Shown here: positions 56,828 to 64,000 of the stretch, one piece after another
How positions within the stretch are numbered: the first letter of the stretch is position 1
Layout of the letters: each line of letters starts with the position of its first letter
Source of the DNA: Granulicatella elegans ATCC 700633
GTDB lineage: Bacteria; Bacillota; Bacilli; Lactobacillales; Aerococcaceae
NCBI RefSeq assembly: GCF_000162475.2
Contig: NZ_KI391971.1
Location: forward strand, 480,725 to 544,724
Direction: 5' to 3'
DNA: 64,000 bases
The notes under the pieces: generated by a model
Told to the model about the DNA's origin: nothing
The model's database searches: none
What the model saw: the letters and a program-made list of their open reading frames with translations, nothing else
Program-made: the position numbers and the translations under genes

Positions 56828-57424
56828 GTGAATGAATATAAAATAAGAGAATTAATAAAACAGAACAAGGGAATCATAACGGCAAAGGAATTAACAGATA
56901 ATAAAATTGATTCATGGTATCTTACGAATTTGGTGAAAAAAGGAGAGCTAGAAAGAGTAACAAGAGGTGTTTACTTTGATCCAAATTTTGATAATTATGA
57001 TGAACTTTATTTCTTTCAACTTCAAAATAAGGCTTGCATTTATTCCTATCAAACAGCACTATATTTGCATAGACTAACAGATAGATTGCCATTTTCTAAC
57101 GAAGTAACAGTAAAGCAAGGTTACAATGCATGGCGCATTAAAAATTCGGTTATTGTTCATCAAGTGAAAAAAGAATGGTATGAGCTAGGTAAAGCTGAAA
57201 TTAAAACGGATATGGGAAATATTGTGTGTGCGTATGATATGGAGAGGACGATTTGCGACTTAGTAAGAGATAGAAAAAATCAGGATCCAGAGATATTTTC
57301 AAAAGCTTGGAATCTATATATTAAGAATGATTCTAAAGATGTATGGAAACTGAGGAAATATGCTCAGAATTTAGGAATATCAAAAAAAATAGAGGACATA
57401 CTTGAGGTGATTGTATATGAATAA
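56828..57424 (+). CDS. abiEi: AbiEi-family antitoxin (type IV toxin-antitoxin)
   Basis: 198 residues. An N-terminal winged-helix domain (KIRELIKQNKGIITAKEL, then LVKKGELERVTRGVY) and a C-terminal AbiEi domain (SYQTALYLHRLTDRLP, YDMERTICDLVRDR) match the family. AbiEi neutralises AbiEii without forming a stable complex and represses the operon. GTG 56828 lies 8 bases after AAGGAAG; a longer in-frame start at 56783 lies inside the promoter. Overlaps abiEii by 8 bases. Confidence 0.92.
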   Translation: MNEYKIRELIKQNKGIITAKELTDNKIDSWYLTNLVKKGELERVTRGVYFDPNFDNYDELYFFQLQNKACIYSYQTALYLHRLTDRLPFSNEVTVKQGYNAWRIKNSVIVHQVKKEWYELGKAEIKTDMGNIVCAYDMERTICDLVRDRKNQDPEIFSKAWNLYIKNDSKDVWKLRKYAQNLGISKKIEDILEVIVYE

Positions 57425-58250
57425 AGAAAGTATAACTCAAAAATTAAGGAATAAAGCAAAGGAACTTGATTTAAATTACAATTTGGTATTAAGTAAATTT
57501 TTCTTTGATGAATTTTTAAAGTTAATTTCTATTAGTATACATAGAGAAAATTTTATGCTTAAAGGTGGTATGTTATTAACTTATTCTTTAGGTGTTCAAA
57601 ATAGATCTACACAAGATATTGATTTTTTAGTTAAGGGATTTACTATAGAAACTGTAGAATTAAAACGAATTTTAAAAGAAATATTGGGAGATACTAATAA
57701 AAAAGATTTATGGTTTGAATTAAATGATACTGTTGAGAAGATAAAAGCGGAAGACAAATATGGTGGTCTAAGATTTCATGTAATTGGACACTTAGCAAAT
57801 ATTAGAATTCCATTTAGTATTGATATTGCTACAGGAGATCCGATTTATCCTTTACCAAGATTAGAAAGATATAGCACAATTTTAGGTGATAATATTGAAT
57901 TGAATATGTATCCATTGGAAACAGTGTTATCAGAAAAACTTCAAACAATACTTACACGTGGAGAAAATAATAGTAGAAGTAAAGATTTTTATGATATTTA
58001 TGCTATTTTGAAAAATAAATTAGAAGTTATAAATATAAAGGAACTTAAAATAGCAGTTTCTAAGACGTTTAGTTATAGAAAGACAGAAGTTTCAAAGGAT
58101 GAAGCAAAAGCTATTGTTAGTCATATTAATAGGGATTCTTTGATTATAGAGAGATGGATAAGATATCAAAAGAAAAATCCATACGCAAAAGGAATTGAGT
58201 TTAGTGAGATTATAGAAAGTCTAAATACTTTAATAGAGATGGTTATGTAA
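57417..58250 (+). CDS. abiEii: AbiEii-family nucleotidyltransferase toxin
   Basis: 277 residues. It has the nucleotidyltransferase motifs of AbiEii: FMLKGGMLLTYSLG, then RSTQDIDFLV (metal-binding D-x-D), with SEKLQTILTRGENNSRSKDF further on (the conserved K and R/K-DFYD motif). AbiEii toxins add nucleotides to tRNA or otherwise arrest growth, and abort phage infection. ATG 57417 follows TTGAGGTG; TTG 57411 is in frame. The pair is bracketed by repeat copies G and H. Confidence 0.92.
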   Translation: MNKESITQKLRNKAKELDLNYNLVLSKFFFDEFLKLISISIHRENFMLKGGMLLTYSLGVQNRSTQDIDFLVKGFTIETVELKRILKEILGDTNKKDLWFELNDTVEKIKAEDKYGGLRFHVIGHLANIRIPFSIDIATGDPIYPLPRLERYSTILGDNIELNMYPLETVLSEKLQTILTRGENNSRSKDFYDIYAILKNKLEVINIKELKIAVSKTFSYRKTEVSKDEAKAIVSHINRDSLIIERWIRYQKKNPYAKGIEFSEIIESLNTLIEMVM

Positions 58251-58310
58251 ATTCTGAATCGAAATTAACTTCTTACTTATCAAAAAAATTAAAAGTTGTT
58301 AATACGCTAC

Positions 58311-58468
58311 GGAATAAAAGAATTCCCTTGCGTAGTAAGGTCGCCAGCAGCCTCGCTGTGCGAGTCTCATGGCTAAAATTCGAGCCTAGGTCTCGAATTT
58401 TCCCTACAAAAAAAGTCAGAAATTTTCTGACTTTTTTGCTTTTACTACGAAGAAAATTCTTTTATTCC
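58311..58468 (+). repeat. Structured interspersed repeat, copy H
   Basis: 158 bp. Outer arms GGAATAAAAGAATT...CGTAGTAA and TTACTACG...AATTCTTTTATTCC. Core differs from copy G at one loop base (CTCGC-tgt-GCGAG). Third hairpin AAAAAGTCAGAA/TTCTGACTTTTT is terminator-like. Flanks (CGCTAC left; CTCAGCTTGGAACGT right) match copy G. It is directly repeated with G around abiE. Confidence 0.93.
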
Positions 58469-58491
58469 TCAGCTTGGAACGTATAAAATAA

Positions 58492-58528
58492 AAAAACTTT
58501 CCTACATAATGAGGAAAGTTTTTTTGTT
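58492..58528. terminator. Terminator of the O-antigen-ligase-like gene
   Basis: AAAAAACTTTCCT pairs with AGGAAAGTTTTTT (58492-58526); the A/T flanks suit both strands. Confidence 0.88.
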
Positions 58529-58538
58529 TATTTGTTCA

Positions 58539-59735
58539 TTATTCATGCGGTATGTCAATTGTTTCGTTTCTTTCCCACATTGGAATGCTGCACATTACAA
58601 CTAGGAAAATGAAAGCTGACTGAATCCAAAATAGTGCTAAGTCGAAAATTCCGTGAACCGCAACAACGACTAAAAATGAAACATATAATCCAACAATGGG
58701 ACGTTTTTGAGGTTGACGACTCATTTCGATTAAACTACGAACAGGCTTAATACTAGCGATTGCTAATAATAGAGTACCAATATATCCATAACTTAAAATC
58801 GTATCAATATAAATACTATGCGCATGTTCATGATAAATCGCACCAATTCGTTGATAACTATGCATATACGTTAATGGACCTTCACCAAATAATGGATTTT
58901 GTTTGAAAAGTGTAAATCCTGCATTCCAAATGGAAATACGTTCATCCATAGATGAATCTAATGTTCCCATTCGAACTCCAATATCATTTGAAAATAGGAA
59001 GAATAGTCCAATAATAAAGACGCCAACACTTAGCCAAAATGCTCGAGAACTTTTTATTGTCGTAAATAAATAGATAATAGCTCCGCAAATAATGGCTGGG
59101 AAAGCTGTTCTATTTTGAGTAAAGTTCAATCCGAATAAATTGATAAAGCAAGCGATAATACAGATGACTTTCCATTTCCAATTTTTGGTCGTTGTGAAAA
59201 GGTAAAAACCAATCATAATACAGAAACAACAAATGATTCCGTAATAATTTGGATTAAAGAATGTAACCTCTGCACGATTTTGATGCCAAACTTGCATATT
59301 CGGTGCTAAAAATGAGTAGTTAAATTTATGAACAATTTCAAAATGTTCTAAAAAGGCAAATAGCGCTGCAAAAATACTTCCGAGTAAAATGGTCTGTAAG
59401 ACAATATGGAAAAAATCTTGATTAATCCGTTTCTGGTAATAAACAAAGAATATGGCAAACCATAAAAATAAAATGGAAGCTGCAACTCCTAGTAAATTTC
59501 CACTAATTGCTGAGATAATTGTGCTATAGGCAATAAACGTTAATAACACGGGATAATTCAGTAGTTGTCTTAAAATATGTTTCATTTTTCCTGTGAAAAT
59601 TAACAGGATAAAATAAAATAAGAACAATGATAAAAACAAGTAAAACGGCAAGAAGATGCTGACAATCATTAAATAGAGTGCCAAATCTTGGTTTGGGAAT
59701 CGCTTGATCTTATCAAGGATATACATTAGTTTCAT
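58539..59735 (-). CDS. O-antigen ligase/Wzy-family membrane protein
   Basis: 398 residues, about 11 membrane helices with one large outer loop (about 255-310) holding GFTLFKQNPLFGEGPLTYMH and HEHAHSIYIDTILSYG, the Wzy_C/WaaL pattern with conserved His and Gly. In Gram-positives such proteins polymerise or ligate surface glycans. No glycan operon is adjacent, so the substrate is unknown. AGAAAGGA precedes the ATG; a TGAGA/TCTCA hairpin (59755-59768) lies in the leader. Confidence 0.85.
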   Translation of the reverse strand: MKLMYILDKIKRFPNQDLALYLMIVSIFLPFYLFLSLFLFYFILLIFTGKMKHILRQLLNYPVLLTFIAYSTIISAISGNLLGVAASILFLWFAIFFVYYQKRINQDFFHIVLQTILLGSIFAALFAFLEHFEIVHKFNYSFLAPNMQVWHQNRAEVTFFNPNYYGIICCFCIMIGFYLFTTTKNWKWKVICIIACFINLFGLNFTQNRTAFPAIICGAIIYLFTTIKSSRAFWLSVGVFIIGLFFLFSNDIGVRMGTLDSSMDERISIWNAGFTLFKQNPLFGEGPLTYMHSYQRIGAIYHEHAHSIYIDTILSYGYIGTLLLAIASIKPVRSLIEMSRQPQKRPIVGLYVSFLVVVAVHGIFDLALFWIQSAFIFLVVMCSIPMWERNETIDIPHE

Positions 59736-59891
59736 AATAATTCCTTTCTAAAAATGAGAATGCTCTCAAATGAATGGTATGATATCTGACTTATTTTACC
59801 ATTTTTCATTGAAATGGGAAACATTTTTAAGCAGATTATAACTTTTCTCATAAAAAACATAGGCACGTGAGCAACATAGAAGACAAAAAAC

Positions 59892-59909
59892 TTATGATAA
59901 TGATATGAT
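59892..59909 (+). promoter_or_regulatory. gor promoter region with PerR/Fur-like box
   Basis: TATGAT boxes at 59893 and 59904 are candidate -10s. TTATGATAATGATAT (59892-59906) matches 11 of 15 positions of the PerR consensus TTATAATNATTATAA, so peroxide control of glutathione reductase is possible. Confidence 0.35.
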
Positions 59910-59964
59910 ATTTGTAAATTAAATCGTAAAGATATTTTAAATAAAGATGAAAGAGGGAAAAAAC

Positions 59965-61314
59965 ATGAGAGAATACGATATTATTTCAATTGGTGGAGGA
60001 AGCGGCGGTAGTGCTACGATGAATCGTGCAGCCATGCATGGAGCAAAGGCAGCCGTTATTGAAGGAAATATCATTGGGGGAACTTGTGTAAACGTTGGGT
60101 GTGTTCCTAAAAAAGTAATGTGGTATGGAGCTTTAGTTTCAGAAACACTTAAAAATTATGCATCAGATTATGGATATACAATTGGAGAAACTTCATTTGA
60201 TTTCAAAAAATTAAGAAAAAATCGTCAAGCTTACATTGAACGTTCACGTCAAGCATTTTCAAACAATTTCAATCGAAATGGAATTGACTATATTGAAGGA
60301 TATGCTCGTTTTGTAGATAAAAATACAGTAGAAGTAAATGGTGAACAGATTCGTGCAAAACATATTGTCATTGCGACTGGTTCATATGCTTTTGTTCCAA
60401 ATATTCCAGGTAGTGAACTTGGTGGAACTTCTGATGATGTATTTGCATGGGAAGAATTACCAGAATCAGTATCAATTATTGGTGCAGGATATATTGCTGT
60501 TGAATTAGCAGGAGTTTTACATGGATTAGGAGTAAAAACTGACTTATTCGTTCGTAAAGGTGGCCCGTTAAGAGGATTTGACCAAGGTATTGTTGAAGTA
60601 TTAGTGGAAGAAATGAAGAAAAATGGTCAACCATTACACACGCATAAAGTTCCTCAAAAATTAGAAAAATTAGATAATGGAGATATTCAAATTCACTTTG
60701 AAGATGGCACAACTCATACAAGTCAAAAAGTTATTTGGGCAGTAGGTCGTAAAGCAAATGTTCAACAATTAAATTTAGAAGCAGCAGGAGTTGAACTAAC
60801 AGAACGTGGGTTTATTCAAGTAGATGAGTATCAAAATACAACAACACCTGGCATTTATGCACTAGGAGATGTTTCTGGTGAAAAAGAATTAACACCAGTA
60901 GCGATTAAAGCAGGTAGAACATTGGCAGAACGTTTATTCAATGGTAAAACAGATGCGAAAATGGATTATGAATTAATTCCAACAGTTGTATTCTCACATC
61001 CAGCAATTGGTTCTATTGGCTTAACACAAGAACAAGCGGAAGCAAAATATGGTGCAGAAAATATTAAAGTATATCAATCAACTTTTGCAGGAATGTACTC
61101 AGCGATTACAGTTCACCGTCAAATGACAAAATTAAAATTAATTACATTAGGGGAAGAAGAAAAAGTAATTGGGTTACACGGAATTGGGGAAGGTATTGAT
61201 GAAATGATTCAAGGATTTGCAGTTGCAGTTAAAATGGGTGCTACTAAAGCAGATTTTGATGCAACTGTAGCGATTCACCCAACCGCTTCTGAAGAATTTG
61301 TTACAATGAGATAA
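59965..61314 (+). CDS. gor: Glutathione-disulfide reductase
   Basis: 449 residues, class I pyridine nucleotide-disulfide oxidoreductase. FAD site [16 protein letters not shown], redox disulfide [13 protein letters not shown] (near 38-50), NADP-binding [19 protein letters not shown], and the C-terminal AIHPTASEE with the catalytic His-Glu. It keeps glutathione reduced. ATG 59965 follows AGAGGG; an upstream in-frame ATG at 59947 precedes that site. Confidence 0.93.
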   Translation: MREYDIISIGGGSGGSATMNRAAMHGAKAAVIEGNIIGGTCVNVGCVPKKVMWYGALVSETLKNYASDYGYTIGETSFDFKKLRKNRQAYIERSRQAFSNNFNRNGIDYIEGYARFVDKNTVEVNGEQIRAKHIVIATGSYAFVPNIPGSELGGTSDDVFAWEELPESVSIIGAGYIAVELAGVLHGLGVKTDLFVRKGGPLRGFDQGIVEVLVEEMKKNGQPLHTHKVPQKLEKLDNGDIQIHFEDGTTHTSQKVIWAVGRKANVQQLNLEAAGVELTERGFIQVDEYQNTTTPGIYALGDVSGEKELTPVAIKAGRTLAERLFNGKTDAKMDYELIPTVVFSHPAIGSIGLTQEQAEAKYGAENIKVYQSTFAGMYSAITVHRQMTKLKLITLGEEEKVIGLHGIGEGIDEMIQGFAVAVKMGATKADFDATVAIHPTASEEFVTMR

Positions 61315-61330
61315 AGAAAATTTGAAGGAT

Positions 61331-61366
61331 AAGGATACTTTTGTTTCAGCAAAGGTATCCTTTTTT
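61331..61366 (+). terminator. gor terminator
   Basis: AAGGATAC-TTTTG region pairs with the CAAAG-GTATCCTT region (61331-61361), followed by T6. Confidence 0.9.
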
Positions 61367-61442
61367 GTTGAAATGATATTAGTTGAAGAATGAAGCTACA
61401 GAGTGTATGATAAATTGTCATAAGATTTTAGGAGGAAAAGAA

Positions 61443-62144
61443 GTGAAAAAATACGAATATTTAATTTTTGATTTGGATAATACAATTTTTGATTTCTGGG
61501 GAGCAGAAGACTATGCTTTATCTCGTATTAGCCAAGAAGATGGATTAGAGTTTACTCCAGAAGTTTTAGAAGTTTACCGTACAATGAATAAAGGATTATG
61601 GGAACAATATGAACAGGGAGAGATTTCTCAAACTTATTTGAATGAAGAAAGATTTGTTCGCTGGTTTGCACATTATGGGATTCAAGTAGATGGCAGTATT
61701 TGTGAGAAAAAATTCCGTCACTATTTAGCAGAAGCGAATACGATGATGCCAGATGCATTAGAAATTGTTCATGAATTAAAGAAAGACTTTGTCATGGTTG
61801 CAGCCACAAATGGAATTGAAGAAACTCAATTATTACGTTTGAAAACAGCTGGATTAGAAAACTTCTTTGAAAAGTTATTTATTTCTGAAGTTGTGGGATA
61901 TCGTAAGCCGAGTAAAGAATTTTTTGAAGCTGTTGTAGCCCAAACAGAAGGAATGACGATTGAGAATGCCTTAATGATTGGAGATAGTTTTAAGGCGGAT
62001 ATTTATGGGGCAAGTCGTATTGGAATGGATACTTGTTGGTATATGGAAAACCCTGAACGACCAACTGAGCCGGAGGAATTGTTGTCTGTAGAGCCAACGT
62101 ATCAGATTGGGCATTTGTCAGAACTGTATAAAATAGTTTTATAA
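61443..62144 (+). CDS. YjjG/YfnB-type HAD nucleotidase
   Basis: 233 residues. HAD motif I DLDNTIFDF near residue 11, a C1 helical cap, motif II AATNGIEETQ, motif III-IV RKPSKEFF and MIGDSFKADIYGA. The YjjG group dephosphorylates pyrimidine nucleotides, including non-canonical ones. GTG 61443 is 7 bases after TTAGGAGG. Repeat copy J begins at the stop codon. Confidence 0.88.
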   Translation: MKKYEYLIFDLDNTIFDFWGAEDYALSRISQEDGLEFTPEVLEVYRTMNKGLWEQYEQGEISQTYLNEERFVRWFAHYGIQVDGSICEKKFRHYLAEANTMMPDALEIVHELKKDFVMVAATNGIEETQLLRLKTAGLENFFEKLFISEVVGYRKPSKEFFEAVVAQTEGMTIENALMIGDSFKADIYGASRIGMDTCWYMENPERPTEPEELLSVEPTYQIGHLSELYKIVL

Positions 62145-62145
62145 T

Positions 62146-62284
62146 GGATTTATCTATAGTAGCATAAGGACGCAAGCAGCCACCTGGTGGTGTCTCATTG
62201 CTAAAAGTTGAGCCTGAGGTCTCAACTTTTCCTGTGATAAAATCTACAGTGCAGATTTTATCACTTTTGCTACTATGAAAATCC
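62146..62284 (+). repeat. Structured interspersed repeat, copy J
   Basis: 139 bp. Outer arms GGATTT...TATAGTAGCA and TTGCTACTAT...AAATCC. Core: GCAA...TTGC (as in copy A) with GCAGC/TCTCA, apical hairpin CACC-tggt-GGTG; AAAAGTTGAG-cctgaggt-CTCAACTTTT; third hairpin GTGATAAAATCT/AGATTTTATCAC. A short arm-like piece (CATAGTAGCATAG) recurs at 62341, before the VOC gene. Confidence 0.9.
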
Positions 62285-62373
62285 TTTGGGTTCGGTCATA
62301 TATGATATGTGGGAACGTATAGAAGTTAATGAATTTATATCATAGTAGCATAGATTGTTGGGAGAGGATAAGA

Positions 62374-62754
62374 ATGGATCATATTGAATTATATGTAAGT
62401 AATTTACAGAAGACAAAATTATTCTATTCTAAATTTTTAGTTCAATTAGGATTTGAATTGTTTCAAGAATGGGAAAAAGGATTTTCTTATAAAAAAGAAA
62501 GTTTTTATATTGTATTTGTTCAAGTCAAAGAAAAATATCAATCTACTAATTATCATCGTTGTCATGTAGGATTAAATCATTTGGCGTTTTCCTGCTCTGA
62601 TAAAACGATTATTACGAAAATTAGAGAACAGTTGATAGAAGACAATGTAGAATTATTATATGATGACAAATATCCATTTGCTGGTGGGAAAAATCATTAT
62701 GCATTATATTTTGAAGATCCAGATAGAATAAAAGTTGAGATTGTCTATCGTTAG
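62374..62754 (+). CDS. VOC-family (glyoxalase-like) protein
   Basis: 126 residues, one pair of beta-alpha-beta-beta-beta modules. Metal-ligand-type positions are His in MDHIELYV, His in VGLNHLAFSC and Glu in VEIVYR near the C-terminus; HYALYFEDPDRIKVEI is the classic VOC ending. The substrate is unknown (glyoxalase, fosfomycin-resistance-like or other). ATG 62374 follows GGGAGAGGA. Bracketed by copies J and K. Confidence 0.85.
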   Translation: MDHIELYVSNLQKTKLFYSKFLVQLGFELFQEWEKGFSYKKESFYIVFVQVKEKYQSTNYHRCHVGLNHLAFSCSDKTIITKIREQLIEDNVELLYDDKYPFAGGKNHYALYFEDPDRIKVEIVYR

Positions 62755-62770
62755 AAATATAGTTTTTAAT

Positions 62771-62837
62771 GGATTTTACATAGTAGCATGAGGACGGCAG
62801 CAGCCCTGCGGTCTCATTGTTGCTATTATGAAAATCC
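62771..62837 (+). repeat. Structured interspersed repeat, shortened copy K
   Basis: 67 bp. Outer arms GGATTTT.CATAGTAGCA and TTGCTATTATG.AAATCC match copy J, as does the right flank (TTGGGT...TCAT). Inside only GGACGGCAGCAGCC and GGTCTCATTG remain; the GAG/CTC hairpin and third hairpin are missing. It is probably an internal-deletion derivative. Confidence 0.85.
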
Positions 62838-62877
62838 TTGGGTCGTTCATCTGATAGAATATCAAAACACAAAATAA

Positions 62878-62922
62878 AAGGGATAAAATCACGTTCTATG
62901 GAACTATGATTTTATCCCTTTT
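62878..62922. terminator. Terminator flanking tRNA-Leu
   Basis: GGGATAAAATCA pairs with TGATTTTATCCC; the minus-strand side runs into a T-rich tail after the tRNA, and the plus-strand side into TTTTCT. Confidence 0.85.
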
Positions 62923-62932
62923 CTATATTTTA

Positions 62933-63015
62933 TGCGGCCGGCGGGACTTGAACCCGCACAGGTATACACCCACTGCCCCCTCAAGACAGCGCGTCTGCCA
63001 TTCCGCCACGACCGC
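62933..63015 (-). tRNA. tRNA-Leu (anticodon GAG)
   Basis: Minus strand, 83 nt, class II with a long variable arm (TGGGTGTATACCTGTG region). Acceptor stem GCGGTCG/CGGCCGC with one G-T pair; anticodon stem CTGTC/GGCAG with loop TTGAGGG, anticodon GAG; T arm with GGTTCAAGTCC. The discriminator is A; CCA is not encoded. Confidence 0.95.
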
Positions 63016-63077
63016 TCAATGTATGTAATGGTATCAAAGTTTCTCTTAGAATGCAAGTGTTAAAAATCGTTAAAGCT

Positions 63078-63524
63078 TTACGGATTGTTCTTAGAATCCA
63101 ACACTAAATTTCCACGGCATCGACCACAACGGAATTTATTGGTATCAATTTTTCTCATACGGTGAAAAGTAGCTCTACAAGATTTACAAGAATAAACATA
63201 GCGATAAGGTTCCATTCGTTCTACAAAGCGGTGTCCTCCAACTTCTCGTAAGAGTATTTTAAAATCTCTATCTTGGTGTCGATAACCTTTTCCTTCTTGA
63301 TGCAAGTGATAATGACATAATTCATGTTTAATAACGCCGATTAAGACTTCTTTCCCGAGAATTGTTTCAACTTTAGGATTAATCTCAATATTGCCTGTTT
63401 TCAAAATGTAACGTCCACCACTTGATTTTAGTCGAGCGTTATAAGTAATCTGATGGCGAAACGCTTTATGAAAGTATTCTTTTGAAATTTCTTGGCATAA
63501 TTGTTGTAAGTCTAATTCTTTCAT
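63078..63524 (-). CDS. SprT-like zinc protein
   Basis: 148 residues. The zinc-metallopeptidase-like motif HELCHYHLH lies near residue 66, and a C-terminal zinc ribbon has two CxxC pairs (CKSC, CGRC). It belongs to the SprT family (B. subtilis YdcK group); its function is not established in bacteria. It has a divergent promoter shared with trkA. Confidence 0.88.
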   Translation of the reverse strand: MKELDLQQLCQEISKEYFHKAFRHQITYNARLKSSGGRYILKTGNIEINPKVETILGKEVLIGVIKHELCHYHLHQEGKGYRHQDRDFKILLREVGGHRFVERMEPYRYVYSCKSCRATFHRMRKIDTNKFRCGRCRGNLVLDSKNNP

Positions 63525-63554
63525 TTACATCTATTCCTTTATTTTAATGTATCC

Positions 63555-63617
63555 ATTGTAATATAAGGGAGGAGATTATTGCAATACATTGACGTTCTTC
63601 TATTATAAGAGTAAAAT
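63555..63617. promoter_or_regulatory. Overlapping divergent promoters of sprT-like gene and trkA
   Basis: Minus strand: TTGCAA (63579-63584), 18 bp, TACAAT (63555-63560). Plus strand: TTGACG (63589-63594), 17 bp, TAAAAT (63612-63617). The two -35 boxes are 4 bp apart, so polymerase binding may be mutually exclusive. Confidence 0.65.
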
Positions 63618-63654
63618 GACACTCGGAAGATTTTAAAGACCTGGAGGAAAATGT

Positions 63655-64000
63655 GTGAAAATAGTAATTGTTGGTGGAGGAAAGGTCGGCGAAGTACTTT
63701 GTCGAGAACTAACTTCCGAAGCAAATGATATTGTTTTAATTGATAAAAACCCAGTCATTGTAGAAAGAATGATGAATAAATTTGATATTATGGGGATTGT
63801 TGGGAATGGTGCAAGTTATGATATCCAACAAGAAGCAGGAGTTGCGAATGCAGATATTTTTCTAGCTGTATCTGAAATGGATGAAATTAATATTATCGCG
63901 GCCATTTTAGCAAAACAAATTGGTGCGGAATATACAGTAGCTCGTGTTCGAAATCCAGAGTATTCTCAACAGTTGAATTTTGTTCGAGAGAGTTTAGGAA
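63655..64000 (+). CDS. trkA: Trk potassium uptake protein TrkA, 5' part
   Basis: The first 115 residues are visible before the window ends. An N-terminal Rossmann NAD-binding motif (VIVGGGKVGEVLCREL) with acidic strand-end Asp (VLIDKNP) and GNGASYDIQQEAGV match the RCK/TrkA_N domain. TrkA is the cytoplasmic gating subunit of Trk/Ktr potassium uptake. The start is GTG 63655 after GGAGG; the ATG at 63651 is out of frame. Confidence 0.88.
   Translation, partial: MKIVIVGGGKVGEVLCRELTSEANDIVLIDKNPVIVERMMNKFDIMGIVGNGASYDIQQEAGVANADIFLAVSEMDEINIIAAILAKQIGAEYTVARVRNPEYSQQLNFVRESLG

Noticed and set aside
42402-62837. Interspersed hairpins as integron attC sites
   Set aside because: The bracketing of genes is suggestive, but the core boxes GTTRRRY/RYYYAAC of attC are absent, no integrase is seen, and the multi-branched fold differs.

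Overview
The window is low-GC Firmicute DNA. Gene content (a dcw cluster with ylmE-sepF-ylmG-ylmH-divIVA, YSIRK/LPXTG-type surface protein, T-box-controlled pheST, XpaC/TelA, YutD with its HAD partner) points to Lactobacillales. Carnobacteriaceae such as Granulicatella is my best guess, by inference from gene content and not from any search.

Layout. 1-1,036: 3' end of a repeat-rich surface or secreted protein. 1,244-16,958: division and cell-wall cluster DUF3397-mraZ-rsmH-ftsL-pbp-murE-mraY-murD-murG-divIB-ftsA-ftsZ-ylmE-sepF-ylmG-ylmH-divIVA, with three exact 10-bp-spaced GTGG boxes before mraZ. 16,985-18,189 (-): two-gene ThrE-type exporter. 18,393-27,948: pta, polA, proB-proA-proC, typA. 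28,111-32,753: YSIRK...LPNTG adhesin with DUF1542-type repeats, broken by a one-base frameshift. 32,899-38,699: a membrane protein of unknown function, nrdI, prfC, ybaK/ebsC, yutD, a HAD phosphatase and a TIGR01906-type membrane protein. 38,837-42,392: GT2/YfhO pair for extracytoplasmic glycosylation. 42,695-44,965 (-): three paralogous membrane-anchored thioredoxin-fold genes. 45,307-51,718: xpaC-telA, a membrane-anchored HTH protein, a YceG-like domain protein, a TDT-family transporter and a second class B PBP. 51,808-56,408: Nudix, small membrane protein, T-box and pheST. 56,828-58,250: AbiEi/AbiEii toxin-antitoxin. 58,539 to the end: O-antigen-ligase-like protein, glutathione reductase, HAD nucleotidase, VOC protein, tRNA-Leu(GAG), SprT-like protein and the start of trkA.

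The most unusual content is a family of at least ten interspersed, strongly structured repeats of about 140-170 bp (19,431-62,837), which I do not recognise. Each full copy folds into a long outer stem (P1) enclosing three inner arms: a closing stem GCNA/TNGC with conserved GCAGC and TCTCA strands and an apical hairpin, a GAG-CCTNNGGT-CTC hairpin, and a hairpin whose sequence differs completely between copies but always pairs. Stems covary between copies, so structure rather than sequence is kept. Copies with matching outer arms lie in direct orientation on both sides of accessory genes: abiEi-abiEii, the VOC gene, and two of the thioredoxin-like genes. This gives a cassette-like arrangement. 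All copies are in intergenic DNA, one arm overlaps a stop codon, and some inner hairpins look like intrinsic terminators.
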